Notes under the pieces: model-generated
Told to the model about the DNA's origin: nothing
The model's input: only the letters and a program-made list of their open reading frames with translations
Databases searched by the model: none
Shown here: positions 56,101 to 64,000 of the stretch, piece by piece
How the letters are laid out: the number at the start of each line of letters is the position of its first letter
Numbering within the stretch: the first letter of the stretch is position 1
DNA from: Aurantiochytrium sp. KH105
Lineage: Eukaryota; Sar; Bigyra; Thraustochytrida; Thraustochytriidae
Assembly: GCA_003116975.1 (NCBI GenBank)
Contig: BGKB01000099.1
Span: 1 to 64,000, forward strand
Direction of reading: 5' to 3'
Length of the DNA stretch: 64,000 nucleotides
Position numbers and translations under genes: made by a program

Positions 56101-56666
56101 TCCTTTTCGAAGATGGTCTTGAAGACCCACCACACGGACTCCATGTACCAGGGCTCCATGGTTTTGTAGTCATTCTGGAAATCGATCCAGCGACCCATAC
56201 GCTTCACAATGCGTTCCCACTCGCTGCAGTACCGCGTGACGATGCTACGGCACTCGGCATTGTACTTGGCGATGCCCATCTTGGCAACATCGTCACTTCC
56301 GGTGATGCCGAGCTTTTTGTCGATCTCGTATTCGACGGGAAGACCGTGGCAATCCCAGCCGAACCTGCGCGAGACGTGGTAGCCCGTCAGGCTCGCGTAC
56401 CGGGTCACGATATCCTTGATCGTGCCTGCCAGAATGTGACCGTAGTGGGGCATGCCGGTGGCAAAGGGCGGGCCATCGTAAAAGGTGTACTCCGGGCGTC
56501 CCTCCTCAATCGCCATTTGCATGCTCTTTTGAAAGGCGTCGGACTCCTCCCAGAACTCCAAGACTTCCCGCTCCATCGTCGGGAACGAGAATCTGTCCGA
56601 GACATGCTCGAACGAGGCGCTGCCGCTCTCGCCGGCGCCCTCTTCGTCCTTGGTCGTCGTCGCCAT
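53163..56666 (-). CDS. Cytosolic isoleucyl-tRNA synthetase
   Basis: A 1167-residue class I aminoacyl-tRNA synthetase that charges tRNA-Ile with isoleucine. The HIGH-type motif is PHYGHILAG (H74-H77) within [20 protein letters not shown]. The second signature is [14 protein letters not shown] (K626-R630), the KMSKR variant. Conserved eukaryotic IleRS blocks include [43 protein letters not shown] and [18 protein letters not shown]. The CP1 editing domain is present ([19 protein letters not shown]). An anticodon-binding domain and long C-terminal extension follow, as in fungal and animal cytosolic enzymes. There is no presequence, so it is cytosolic. The start ATG has A at -3. The codons TTA, CTA and TCA are avoided over about 1,120 codons, leaving an artefactual open frame on the opposite strand. 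Confidence 0.97.
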   Translation of the reverse strand: [1167 protein letters not shown]

Positions 56667-57633
56667 CTTCTCGCCAGCTCAGCTAGCTCGCTCGCTCTCC
56701 TTTCCCTTTTCTCCGCGACCTCCTCGTCCTCGACGGCGCGCGGGTCCTCGGTCGCTGCGCGCTGCGCTCGCGCGTCCCGCTGCGCTCCGCCGCGAGGCCG
56801 CGCCGCTCGCTCGCACGCCCGCCCGCTCGCTCGCACGCACGCGGCGCGCTCGCCAATAATCTTCTGGTCGCGGCTGCTCGCGTTGTCTCTCGTCGTCCCT
56901 CGTTGTCTCTCTCCGCCCTATAGTCTACAGTATACTTTCTTTCGACGCTTTTTTCCCACTGTTCTCACTATACTATACTTTGTTTTTTGTTCAACTTGTG
57001 CAGGGCTCCCGCTGTTCTTACGCGAGCCTGCGTGCCGTGCAGTGCTTGGACCTCGCCGCCCTCGCCCGCCGCCGCTCGTTGCGAGAATCCGCAGCGGCGC
57101 CTGGCTGGCCGCTCCTCGGTCGTGTCGTCCATTTGTTTGTTCGTTTGTTTGGTTGTACAACCAGGAGCAGACTATCTGCTCGCCGCGGGAGGGGTTTCCT
57201 GCATGCAGCAGCAGCTTGCACAAGTCGGCCACCTCAGCCGCACGTTCGCGCGCCTTTCCGCAGCCTGCGAGCAACCCGAGGGTTCAGGTGCTCGGAAAGA
57301 CCCTGATTTACTTGGTAAATTTAAGGGCGTGGGAATGGGGGCCTCCGCGGTGGTTAGAGAGCTTGGGCGAGCAAGCAGCAGCTCGAGAGCGACAGCGAGC
57401 ACGAGCAGCAGAACTGCTTGCTAGCTAGCTGGTTGGGGCGAGCGAGAGAGGGAGGGGAAGAAGGACGAGGCGCAGCGGCGAAGACGAAAGGACTGCCGTC
57501 TGAGACCCCCGTGTGAGGAACGATGTTTGTCAAGCGGGTATGTGTGTGTGTCTGTCTCTTCGACGAGGGCGAGGGGCGAAGGGAGAGGAATGTTTGACAT
57601 GTGAAAGAAGGCTAACGGCGGCCAAAAAATGCG
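56667..57633. promoter_or_regulatory. Divergent promoter spacer (IleRS / LRR protein)
   Basis: This 967-bp spacer separates two divergent starts. Next to IleRS it is GC-rich with GCTCGC runs. At 56920-56985 it becomes AT-rich, with TATAGTCTACAGTATAC and ACTATACTATAC. A TTTTTTGTTCAACTTGTGCAG stretch ending near 57002 resembles a 3' splice site, but no matching donor was identified. A TGTGTG run lies near 57541. No gene was seen. Confidence 0.5.
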
Positions 57634-58605
57634 ATGATTGAGCAGGACACGCGCAAAATCAAGGAGATCCTGCAGGATGAGGAAGACGAAAGGCGAGATG
57701 TGTTTCTGGCTCGACGGTCTGCGGTACGTGCAAGTTCGCAAGATTTGTGAAACAATACAAGTAGGCCTGGAATCAAAGTCTCACGACGGATCGCATTGTA
57801 CTGACTATTGACTGTTTTTATCATCGCGTTTGACGCTCAATGCACACAGGAGTTTCCCATGGGCAGCATTCGATCTGTGCTGTGCCGAGCGCAGAGCGTC
57901 GATGCCATGGCAAATCTGGTGAACCTCTCGCTGTACGGAAACAATCTCGTCTCGCTGGGGGGAATCGAGGCTCTCAAGAGATGCGAGTCGCTACGATCCA
58001 TCGACATTGGCAACAACAAACTAACGAGCCTGAGCGAAGGTTTTGCGGAGCTCACGAGCCTCGAGGAGCTTGTTGCTGATGACAATGCCTTTGTCGAGGT
58101 CCCAAGCGAGCTTGCTTCGCTGCGCAATCTCGAGGTTCTGCGTCTGTCTGGAAACCGTATCGAACGATTTGCAGAGGCGTGCGAAGCGCATGGGTGCTGG
58201 CCTAAGCTCCGCGAGTTGTCGCTTGATAACAATGAGTTGACTGCGCTTCCCTCGATGATCGGAACACTCGGCGCCCTCGAGACGCTGGTGTTGCGTGGAA
58301 ACAAACTACAAAGCCTGCCGGAGGAGCTTGCTTCACTTCAATCGCTGACTTCCCTGAGTCTGAGCTCTAATCAGCTCAAGACGTTTCTTCCCGGACCACT
58401 TGTGCCGCAGCTCAAGGCGCTCGAAGTGCTCCTGCTTAATGGAAACGAATTGTCAGAAATCCCCGCAGAGCTCGCTGAGTTAGCGCCGTGCCGAGTCAAT
58501 CTTGCAAACAACAGACTTGAAACGATTCCACAAGGTCTCAAGGAAGCTCTTTCAGATTTGAATGTTTTTGGCCAGAAAAAGGTCAAATCTAAGACCAAAA
58601 ATTGA
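57634..58605 (+). CDS. Leucine-rich-repeat protein, two exons
   Basis: A 281-residue protein when one intron (57724-57849) is removed. Exon 1 (57634-57723) encodes 30 residues, MIEQDTRKIKEILQDEEDER and ten more ending in RRSA. Exon 2 (57850-58605) continues in phase with EFPMGSIRSVL. About nine leucine-rich repeats follow, of the LxxLxLxxNxLxxLP type (NLVNLSLYGNNL, SLRSIDIGNNKL, NLEVLRLSGNRI, ALETLVLRGNKL, ALEVLLLNGNEL). The C-terminus is basic (GQKKVKSKTKN). Without the intron the first ATG would be 57859, removing 33 residues but leaving the repeats intact. LRR proteins of this plain type are protein-binding scaffolds; the partner is unknown. The exon join is inference from GTACGT and CAG borders and frame continuity. 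Confidence 0.75.
57724..57849 (+). other. Intron of the LRR gene
   Basis: 126 bp, starting GTACGT and ending GCACACAG, with CTGAC branch-point-like sequence at 57801-57805. Its removal is phase 0 and joins two open frames; the intron itself has in-frame stops. Confidence 0.65.
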
Positions 58606-58827
58606 GCTGTATACACCGCGATTGATGCGCCTCGGCTTGTTGCCCCGTCACGAGACAGATAATTTTATATTTCAAAACTCAGACAGACAGAGTGGGGGAG
58701 ATAGTACCTATTGAAGGCTGGTTGCTGCTTTGCTTTCATTTACAAGCTTTTCCCAGACCCCATTCAGACGAGACTGCACGTTGCTGCAAAAAGACGGAAA
58801 AGATAAATTGACTGTGGATGAATCTGG

Positions 58828-59919
58828 CTATGCTGATATGCTGCCAAAAAGGAAAAAACTTACAATGGCCAAAAGGAGAGAAGGCAGCCCTTGCATCGTT
58901 GCCGCAGATGGCTGTTCCGTCCCTTCACCGGCGAAGACGTTTGCGCCATTTGAAAAGGTGAGCGTCGACGACGATGCACCAGACGTGTCGAGGACAGTGG
59001 AGTTGATCCAGTTCTCAAATGAGGAAAGTCGTGTGTACACTCCTGGATAGCCCTGCACGGCACACTCGTAGCCAAAGGACACCAGGCCGATCTGAATAGG
59101 CCCAGCAGTGTCGGTGTACATAAGAGGGCCGCCCGAGTCACCTTGGCAACTGTCTTCGCCCGGCGCGGCGGCGCAGACTTGCACATCGGCATCGATGGAG
59201 AAAACGCCATTATAGTTTTGGGCGCATCTTGACGTGCCGACAATGTTGAGGTCTGCCTGACGGAGCTGCAGGTCGTCATTCGGACCACCGTACTCGAGTG
59301 CGCCGTATCCAGACACGGTGACGTTCGCGCCGTTGCTAAGGCGAGGGAAATCGCTCGAGGCCAGCGTGACCTGAGCTGACGAAAGCTTGCTGTTGGAATC
59401 CTCGAACCAAATGAGTGCGAGATCGTTCCGCAGAGAATTGTCGCTTGCGGTGGTAAAGTCTGGGTGCGTACGCACGCCGACGCCCTGGGTGAGGCTGTAC
59501 TGATCACTATCACTCGCGGAGTTGAGATCGTTGCTGAGGAAGACGGCGCGCGCCGAGAAGCTCCCATCTGGAATACAGTGTGCCGCCGTCAAGACATACT
59601 GGTAGCCCCCTGCCGAGCCGATGTACGAGGATCCGCACAACGTCGAGCTCGACGCCCCGCTCTCGGTCAAGACGAGCGCGGCGATCCACGGCTCGCTCAC
59701 GGGGTCAATCACCTCGCCGCCCACGATTCGCGGGGTGAGGCTGATGCTCTTGCTCGCCGCCGTCTCCTGGGCGGGCACCACCTGTGCGCCCGAGACTGTT
59801 TGGCTCGCGAGTGCCGCCAGCACAAGCGTGGCGCGCGCGAGGCCCGCCGTTCTTGCAGCAGCGCCGCCGCCGCCGCTACGCGACCCGCGTCGGTTCCGGG
59901 CAAGAGTCATCGTCGCCAT
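58828..59919 (-). CDS. Trypsin-like serine protease (S1 family), secreted or GPI-anchored
   Basis: A 363-residue S1 protease. An N-terminal hydrophobic stretch (about 27-43, LARATLVLAALASQTVS) acts as a signal peptide after a basic lead. The zymogen activation site is RIVGGE (R64-I65). The catalytic triad is H114 (TAAHC), D166 (NDLALI) and S262 (GDSGGP). The S1-pocket residue six before the serine is D256, indicating cleavage after Arg/Lys. The last 18 residues are hydrophobic (SLLLAIVSFFLFGSISA) after a Ser/Thr/Gly-rich stalk, suggesting a GPI-anchor signal or membrane tail. I chose the ATG at 59917-59919; an in-frame ATG 12 codons earlier (59955) is possible but delays the signal peptide. 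The downstream gene is convergent. Confidence 0.92.
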   Translation of the reverse strand: MATMTLARNRRGSRSGGGGAAARTAGLARATLVLAALASQTVSGAQVVPAQETAASKSISLTPRIVGGEVIDPVSEPWIAALVLTESGASSSTLCGSSYIGSAGGYQYVLTAAHCIPDGSFSARAVFLSNDLNSASDSDQYSLTQGVGVRTHPDFTTASDNSLRNDLALIWFEDSNSKLSSAQVTLASSDFPRLSNGANVTVSGYGALEYGGPNDDLQLRQADLNIVGTSRCAQNYNGVFSIDADVQVCAAAPGEDSCQGDSGGPLMYTDTAGPIQIGLVSFGYECAVQGYPGVYTRLSSFENWINSTVLDTSGASSSTLTFSNGANVFAGEGTEQPSAATMQGLPSLLLAIVSFFLFGSISA

Positions 59920-60539
59920 ACAACTCTCCTCCCCTGTTCTTCTGTGGCTCTGCAACTGCTCGTGCTTGTGCTCGAGCTCGTGCTCGTGCTTCGCCCTCGA
60001 GGTTTCCGCTCTGTCGCGCGAGCTCGGTCTCGGCTTCCGAGGTTGCGCCTTTGCCTGAGCCTGCTACAGCTTCTGCTGCTGCCGCTGCAGCCGCTGCTGC
60101 TGCTGCTCTGCAGTTCGGATCTGTCGTCCACACCTGCTCCTGCTCCGTCAATCTTATCCTCCCGGAAGCCGCTCTGCTCTGCTCGCCCTTCGCCGCGGCC
60201 TCCGGGAGCGGGTCCACGAGGTTCTCCTCGCCGTCGCCGTCGCTGACACTGACAACCCGCTCGCTGACACCCTCCTCGCCGCCGACAGAGACCGGCTCTG
60301 CAGCTGCAGCTGCCACTCTCTATACCGCGCTGCAGTGCAGCCGGCCGGTCACGTCGCCCGCCGCGACCTGAACTTCAACGCGCCGCGGAGCAGCTGCAGC
60401 AGCGGCTGTCGCTCTCGCTCTCTCGCTCGCTCGCTCGCAGCTGGCTTGAGGCTGCGAGCGAGCCCTCTGCGGTCTGGGCCTCGCGTCGGGAAGACTTATT
60501 ACGCGGCACACCGCGCCGACACGAGCGAGGCTTTCTTCT

Positions 60540-60616
60540 TGCAGCAGCAGCAGCTCGCGCGGCGGCAGCGGCGGCGGCGGCGGCAGCGGAGGCGGCTGCG
60601 GCTGCGGCTGCGGCCT
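60540..60616. repeat. GCA/GCG trinucleotide-repeat tract
   Basis: Some 77 bp of GCAGCAGCA then GCGGCGGCG and GGCTGCGGCTGC units, in non-coding sequence. Confidence 0.8.
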
Positions 60617-61694
60617 CGCCTCCGAGCCAGCTGCAGCTGCAGCTTGCTCCTGGCAGGCCGAGTGGTGGTAGAAGTAGTAGTACATCGCATCGAGGCGAGC
60701 GTTCATCGCTCGCACGCTCGCGCGCCGCCAGGCCCAGCTCGCTCCCGACGGTGCACACCGCGTCCTCGATAAGGGTGTGTACGCGGGAACGAGGGTGCGC
60801 GAACGTGCCCTCCGCACGTGGGCGCAGTTCTGCAGAGGTTCCGTAAATGGCCCGGGCGAGTGCTGCAGTGGTTCCTGAACGGTGCCGCTGCGTGCACGCG
60901 CGCGAGCGAGCGAGCGAGTGATGTAAGCAAAGCAAAGCAAGAGAGAGAAAAGAAAGAAGAAGAAAGGAAGGAAGGAAGGAAGAAAGAAAAGCAAGCGCAC
61001 ACCAAAGCAAAACAGCGCAGAGCGGCCAGCGCGCGACGGCGACTGCGAGGCGTCCAAGGCTCGGCTAGCCTTGTCTCGTCCTGCCTTGTCTTGCCTGTTC
61101 TTACTTATCTGCCAGCCCGACGAGGCCTTCCTCGTCGCGCGCCAGGAGGGACAGAGAGCTTGTGAGGGTTTCTGTCGATTGATTGACTGCTACTGCTTGC
61201 ATTGACTGTGCAGCGCGTGCACGCAAAGCAAAACAGCAAAGAAGGAAAGCGAGCGTGCCTCGCCGTCGCCGCCACCTCCGTGTGCGCACACGCGACGGAG
61301 AAGGCAAGTCGCAGCAGCAGCTGCAGTCCGCGAGCTCGCGCGGTTCGCGGCCTCGCGAGGCTCGCCCAAGCCGCGACGAGACCCGGCGGGCGGTCGCGCT
61401 GGAGATTGATCGATCTTTTACTTGATCAGCCACAGGCCGCTCGGGCCGTGGACAGGCCGGCGCCGCGCGCTCGGGCAGTACGACTCCGACAAGCCTACCT
61501 GCCTGCCGCGCCGTGCCGGGCGGGCAAGTAGCGGGCGAAGCGAAGCGAAGCGACGTGCCGTGCCGTGGCGTGACGCCGCATACGCCTGTCCACGCGGCGT
61601 AGAAGAATAAGAAGGAGAAGTACCTTCTGGTGCGAGCGAGCGAGCGTGCGTGCGTGCGTGGCCCAATCGAGGCTGGCTCGCTCTCTGGCTCGTT

Positions 61695-61727
61695 CACTCA
61701 CTCACTCACTCACTCACTCACTCACTG
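61695..61727. repeat. (TCAC)8 microsatellite
   Basis: About eight 4-bp units lie about 120 bp upstream of the myosin start. Confidence 0.9.
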
Positions 61728-61847
61728 ACCTGCTTGCGTATTTGCAAAAAGGGGCGGGCCTTTGTGTCTGTGTCTCTCTCTCGCGTGTGCTTGGCGCTCG
61801 TGAGGCAGAACAGAACCACATAGCTCCAAACATAGGTTGCTGGCAAA

Positions 61848-64000
61848 ATGCGCAAAAGCCTGAAGCGCTTAAGCTCGCGGCGTCAGACGCGCAAAGATGA
61901 GGAGGCTAAGAAAAAGAATCAGAGCAGCCTCACCTTGCATTCGTTCGAACCCAACGAGGCGGCCTGGGTAAGTGACCCAGCCGTGGACCACGACTGGCTG
62001 CCGTGCACGGTGCTCGTGCAGTCTGGCATCTTTGCCACCATCAAGCTCGACAAAAAGCGCAATGTCGAGCAAGTTGATCTGCGCGCGCGGGGACTCTGGC
62101 CCGCCAACAAGACCGTCGAGGCCGATATGACCTCTCTCCATCACATCAACGAGCCAGGCATCCTGTACAATCTGGAGCAGCGATCCTACGAGGACGAGCC
62201 GTACACTTTCATGGGCAACGTGCTGGTGGCCGTAAACCCGCTCAAGCGCATCCCGGACCCGCCCGGAGCGCTCGGCACGCGCAAGGCCACGCGGTCACCG
62301 CACCCGTTTGCCATTGCCGAGTTTGCCTTTCAGCAAATGTCCTTTGCGGCGGATCAGCGCAAACGCCAAATGGCCGACGATGACGCCATTGTAAATCAGA
62401 GCGTCGTCACATCCGGTGAAAGTGGTGCCGGTAAGACCGAGTCCAGCAAGATGGTTCTACGCCATCTCGTCAAGCGCACCCTCAATACGCAAGAAAAGAC
62501 GAGCATGAGCGAGATTGACCGACGTCTGCTCGAGTCAAACCCCATTACCGAGGCCTTTGGCAACGCCTCGACCCTGCGCAACGGCAACTCCTCTCGCTTT
62601 GGCAAGTTCATGAAGCTCCATTTCGAGCAGCTCGACTCCCCGCGCGGCGAGCCTGCGCGTTGGCACATTGGCGCTGCCTCTGTGCAAACCTATTTGCTCG
62701 AACGCTCGCGCGTGACCATGCACGAAGAGGGTGAGCGTAACTATCACTGCTTCTACCTTCTCCTCTCCGGCATGGATGGCGCCACACTTGCCAGTCTTGG
62801 GCTCGATCGTGCCGCCAAGTTTGGCTTCCGCTACCTCTCCGCCGTCACGGCGAGCGGTGTCAACCCAGCATCTTACAAGAAGGAGCTGCACAAGGCCGAT
62901 GACAAGCGTTTTGGCGAACTCACCGATGCCCTCGACGCCCTTGGTTTCGACGACGCAGAGCGCGAGGCCATCTGGCGGACGCTCGCCGGCGTCCTCCACC
63001 TTGGCAATGTAGCCTTCGAGGACCACGAGGAGGAAGAGGGCGACGTGGCCAACGTGGTGGCCGCCGGCGGCAGCTACGATCCGCTCAGTAGCGCGGCAGA
63101 GATGTTCGGAGTCGACGCCGAGGCGCTCGAGCGACTTCTCATCGAGCGCATGCTTTCGACGCGCGATGGAACGATTGTCGTTCACCGAAATGCAAATGCC
63201 GCATCCTTTGCGCGCGATGCTGTTGCCAAGGGAATTTACAGCGTCCTGTTCGACCACATTGTGACCAAGATCAATGAGGCACTCGATGAGACCTCCGGGG
63301 GCGTAGATCCTGAGGAGCTGCCGTTTATCGGCGTGCTCGATATCTTTGGCTTTGAGTCCTTTAAGCGGAACGGCTTTGAACAGTTGCTCATCAACTTCAC
63401 GAATGAGAGCTTGCAGTCTACGTTCAACAAAAAGGTTTTCGAGGCTGAACTCCAATTGTACGAGCGCGAGGGCCTCGTTCTTGACCACACCATGAGCATG
63501 CCGCCTGGCAACGAGGCCGCCATGGAGCTCCTTGCCGGCAAACGTCTTCACCCGGGCACGGATGATTACTCGCGCGAGAACAAGAACTCAATCCTCATGG
63601 ATCTCGACGACCAGGGTCGCGGCATTGATCCCAGCGACTCCATGCTGCTCAAGACGTACAACAAAAAGTTCTCCTCTCACCCCAACTACAACAAGCCTCG
63701 CATCCATCCCAAGTATGCCCACGAAAAGTTCCGCATCGTTCATTATGCTGGCGCTGTGGTATACACGGTGGAGAACTTTATCGTCAAGAATAACGACGCC
63801 CTTCCCAATGAGGCGAACGACCTCTTCGCTGGCTCCACGTCGTCCATTTTGGCCCCTGAGTTCGCTGCGCGCGCCGGCCACGGCCGACGTGCGGTGCGTT
63901 CCATTGTGCGAGGCTTCCGCACGCAAATCATGGACCTCGCGGATACGCTCGACAAGACCGCGTGCTCGTTTATTCGCTGCGTCAAGCCGAATAGCGAGAT
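61848..64000 (+). CDS. Myosin heavy chain, motor domain (3' end outside window)
   Basis: An open frame from ATG 61848 runs off the window, giving 717 residues. It starts with a short basic tail and an SH3-like N-subdomain (NEAAWVSDPAVDHDWLPCTV). The P-loop is GESGAGKT at 190-197. Switch I is near NGNSSRFGKFMKLHF. Switch II is in LDIFGFESFKRNGFEQLLINFTNESLQ near residue 497. The sequence ends at CSFIRCVKPNSE, the conserved SH1-helix approach. An ATP-driven actin motor is therefore certain. Class cannot be assigned without the neck and tail, which lie beyond 64000. The start has A at -3. A GTAAGT at 61968 looks like a splice donor, but the motor sequence is continuous across it, so no intron is called. 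Confidence 0.95.
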   Translation, partial: MRKSLKRLSSRRQTRKDEEAKKKNQSSLTLHSFEPNEAAWVSDPAVDHDWLPCTVLVQSGIFATIKLDKKRNVEQVDLRARGLWPANKTVEADMTSLHHINEPGILYNLEQRSYEDEPYTFMGNVLVAVNPLKRIPDPPGALGTRKATRSPHPFAIAEFAFQQMSFAADQRKRQMADDDAIVNQSVVTSGESGAGKTESSKMVLRHLVKRTLNTQEKTSMSEIDRRLLESNPITEAFGNASTLRNGNSSRFGKFMKLHFEQLDSPRGEPARWHIGAASVQTYLLERSRVTMHEEGERNYHCFYLLLSGMDGATLASLGLDRAAKFGFRYLSAVTASGVNPASYKKELHKADDKRFGELTDALDALGFDDAEREAIWRTLAGVLHLGNVAFEDHEEEEGDVANVVAAGGSYDPLSSAAEMFGVDAEALERLLIERMLSTRDGTIVVHRNANAASFARDAVAKGIYSVLFDHIVTKINEALDETSGGVDPEELPFIGVLDIFGFESFKRNGFEQLLINFTNESLQSTFNKKVFEAELQLYEREGLVLDHTMSMPPGNEAAMELLAGKRLHPGTDDYSRENKNSILMDLDDQGRGIDPSDSMLLKTYNKKFSSHPNYNKPRIHPKYAHEKFRIVHYAGAVVYTVENFIVKNNDALPNEANDLFAGSTSSILAPEFAARAGHGRRAVRSIVRGFRTQIMDLADTLDKTACSFIRCVKPNSE

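Larger units (their letters stand above)
59920..61847. promoter_or_regulatory. Repeat-rich divergent spacer (protease / myosin)
   Basis: A 1.93-kb spacer between divergent starts. It has CTG/CAG and CGG/GCC trinucleotide runs at 60064-60112 and 60540-60616. It also has GCGA repeats near 60901-60917, GAAG repeats near 60958-60985, GCGAA near 61536-61550, GCGT near 61646-61660 and TCAC units at 61695-61727. Long Ala/Arg/Leu-rich frames on both strands come from these repeats; none was called. Confidence 0.5.

Noticed and set aside
53307-57428. Very long plus-strand open frame over IleRS and its upstream region
   Set aside because: It lies in exact antisense codon register with a certain IleRS gene, has no recognisable domain, and is explained by missing TTA, CTA and TCA codons.
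61968-61973. GTAAGT donor-like site inside the myosin gene
   Set aside because: The motor-domain sequence is continuous and conserved across it. The same applies to GTAAGT at 25406 in the SPRY-IQ gene.

Overview
This window looks like a gene-dense, intron-poor nuclear scaffold from a unicellular eukaryote. Every large gene is a eukaryotic family: AMPK gamma, NSE4 of SMC5/6, JmjC and CD36 proteins, a HECT E3 ligase, a USP deubiquitinase, cytosolic isoleucyl-tRNA synthetase, a mitochondrial dehydrogenase and a myosin. There are no operons or Shine-Dalgarno sites, and most starts have a purine at -3. Coding regions are GC-rich, most genes are single long open frames, and spacers are full of 4-6 bp microsatellites. 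A zoospore-forming stramenopile of the thraustochytrid/labyrinthulomycete type fits these traits and the calmodulin-binding IQ proteins, but this is inference from gene style. No species-specific marker was seen.

Layout. 0-5 kb: the 3' end of a voltage-sensor-like membrane protein (+), bifunctional folate enzyme HPPK-DHPS (+), and an AMPK gamma/SNF4 subunit (-). 5-11.5 kb: an orphan four-helix membrane protein (-), the SMC5/6 kleisin NSE4 (+), a 38-bp minisatellite and a mitochondrial-type AAA ATPase (-). 11.8-20.3 kb: a secreted cysteine-rich RCC1-like protein (+), an unusually long CD36-family receptor (+), and a membrane-anchored JmjC protein with PDI-like thioredoxin folds (-). 20.3-21.8 kb: a (TTGC)n array that the assembly could not cross (144 N). 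21.8-27 kb: two IQ-motif proteins in tandem, a C11orf65/MFI-like protein and a SPRY-IQ protein. 27.4-33 kb: a divergent pair of mitochondrial genes (NDUFA1-like complex I subunit and succinate-semialdehyde dehydrogenase), then a Ro60-like vWA protein. 33.6-49.8 kb: a giant HECT ubiquitin ligase (-) head-to-head with a USP40-like deubiquitinase (+). 50-53 kb: an acidic orphan protein and an (AAGATC)n array. 53-59.9 kb: cytosolic IleRS (-), a leucine-rich-repeat protein with one hidden short intron (+), and a trypsin-like protease (-). 59.9-61.8 kb: a repeat-rich divergent spacer. 61.8-64 kb: a myosin motor domain that runs off the window.

How the genes relate. This is ordinary eukaryotic mixed content, not one pathway. 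The arrangements most worth attention are the E3/deubiquitinase pair sharing one upstream region, the divergent mitochondrial pair with a shared motif-rich spacer, and the adjacent IQ-protein genes. The most unusual proteins are the JmjC-PDI fusion, the HECT ligase with a Mind-bomb-type SH3-like module between the N-lobe and the catalytic cysteine, and the CD36 homologue with long cytosolic tails. Several genes need a start that is not the first codon of the longest open frame; those choices are explained in the entries. No tRNA, rRNA, transposon or CRISPR array was recognised.
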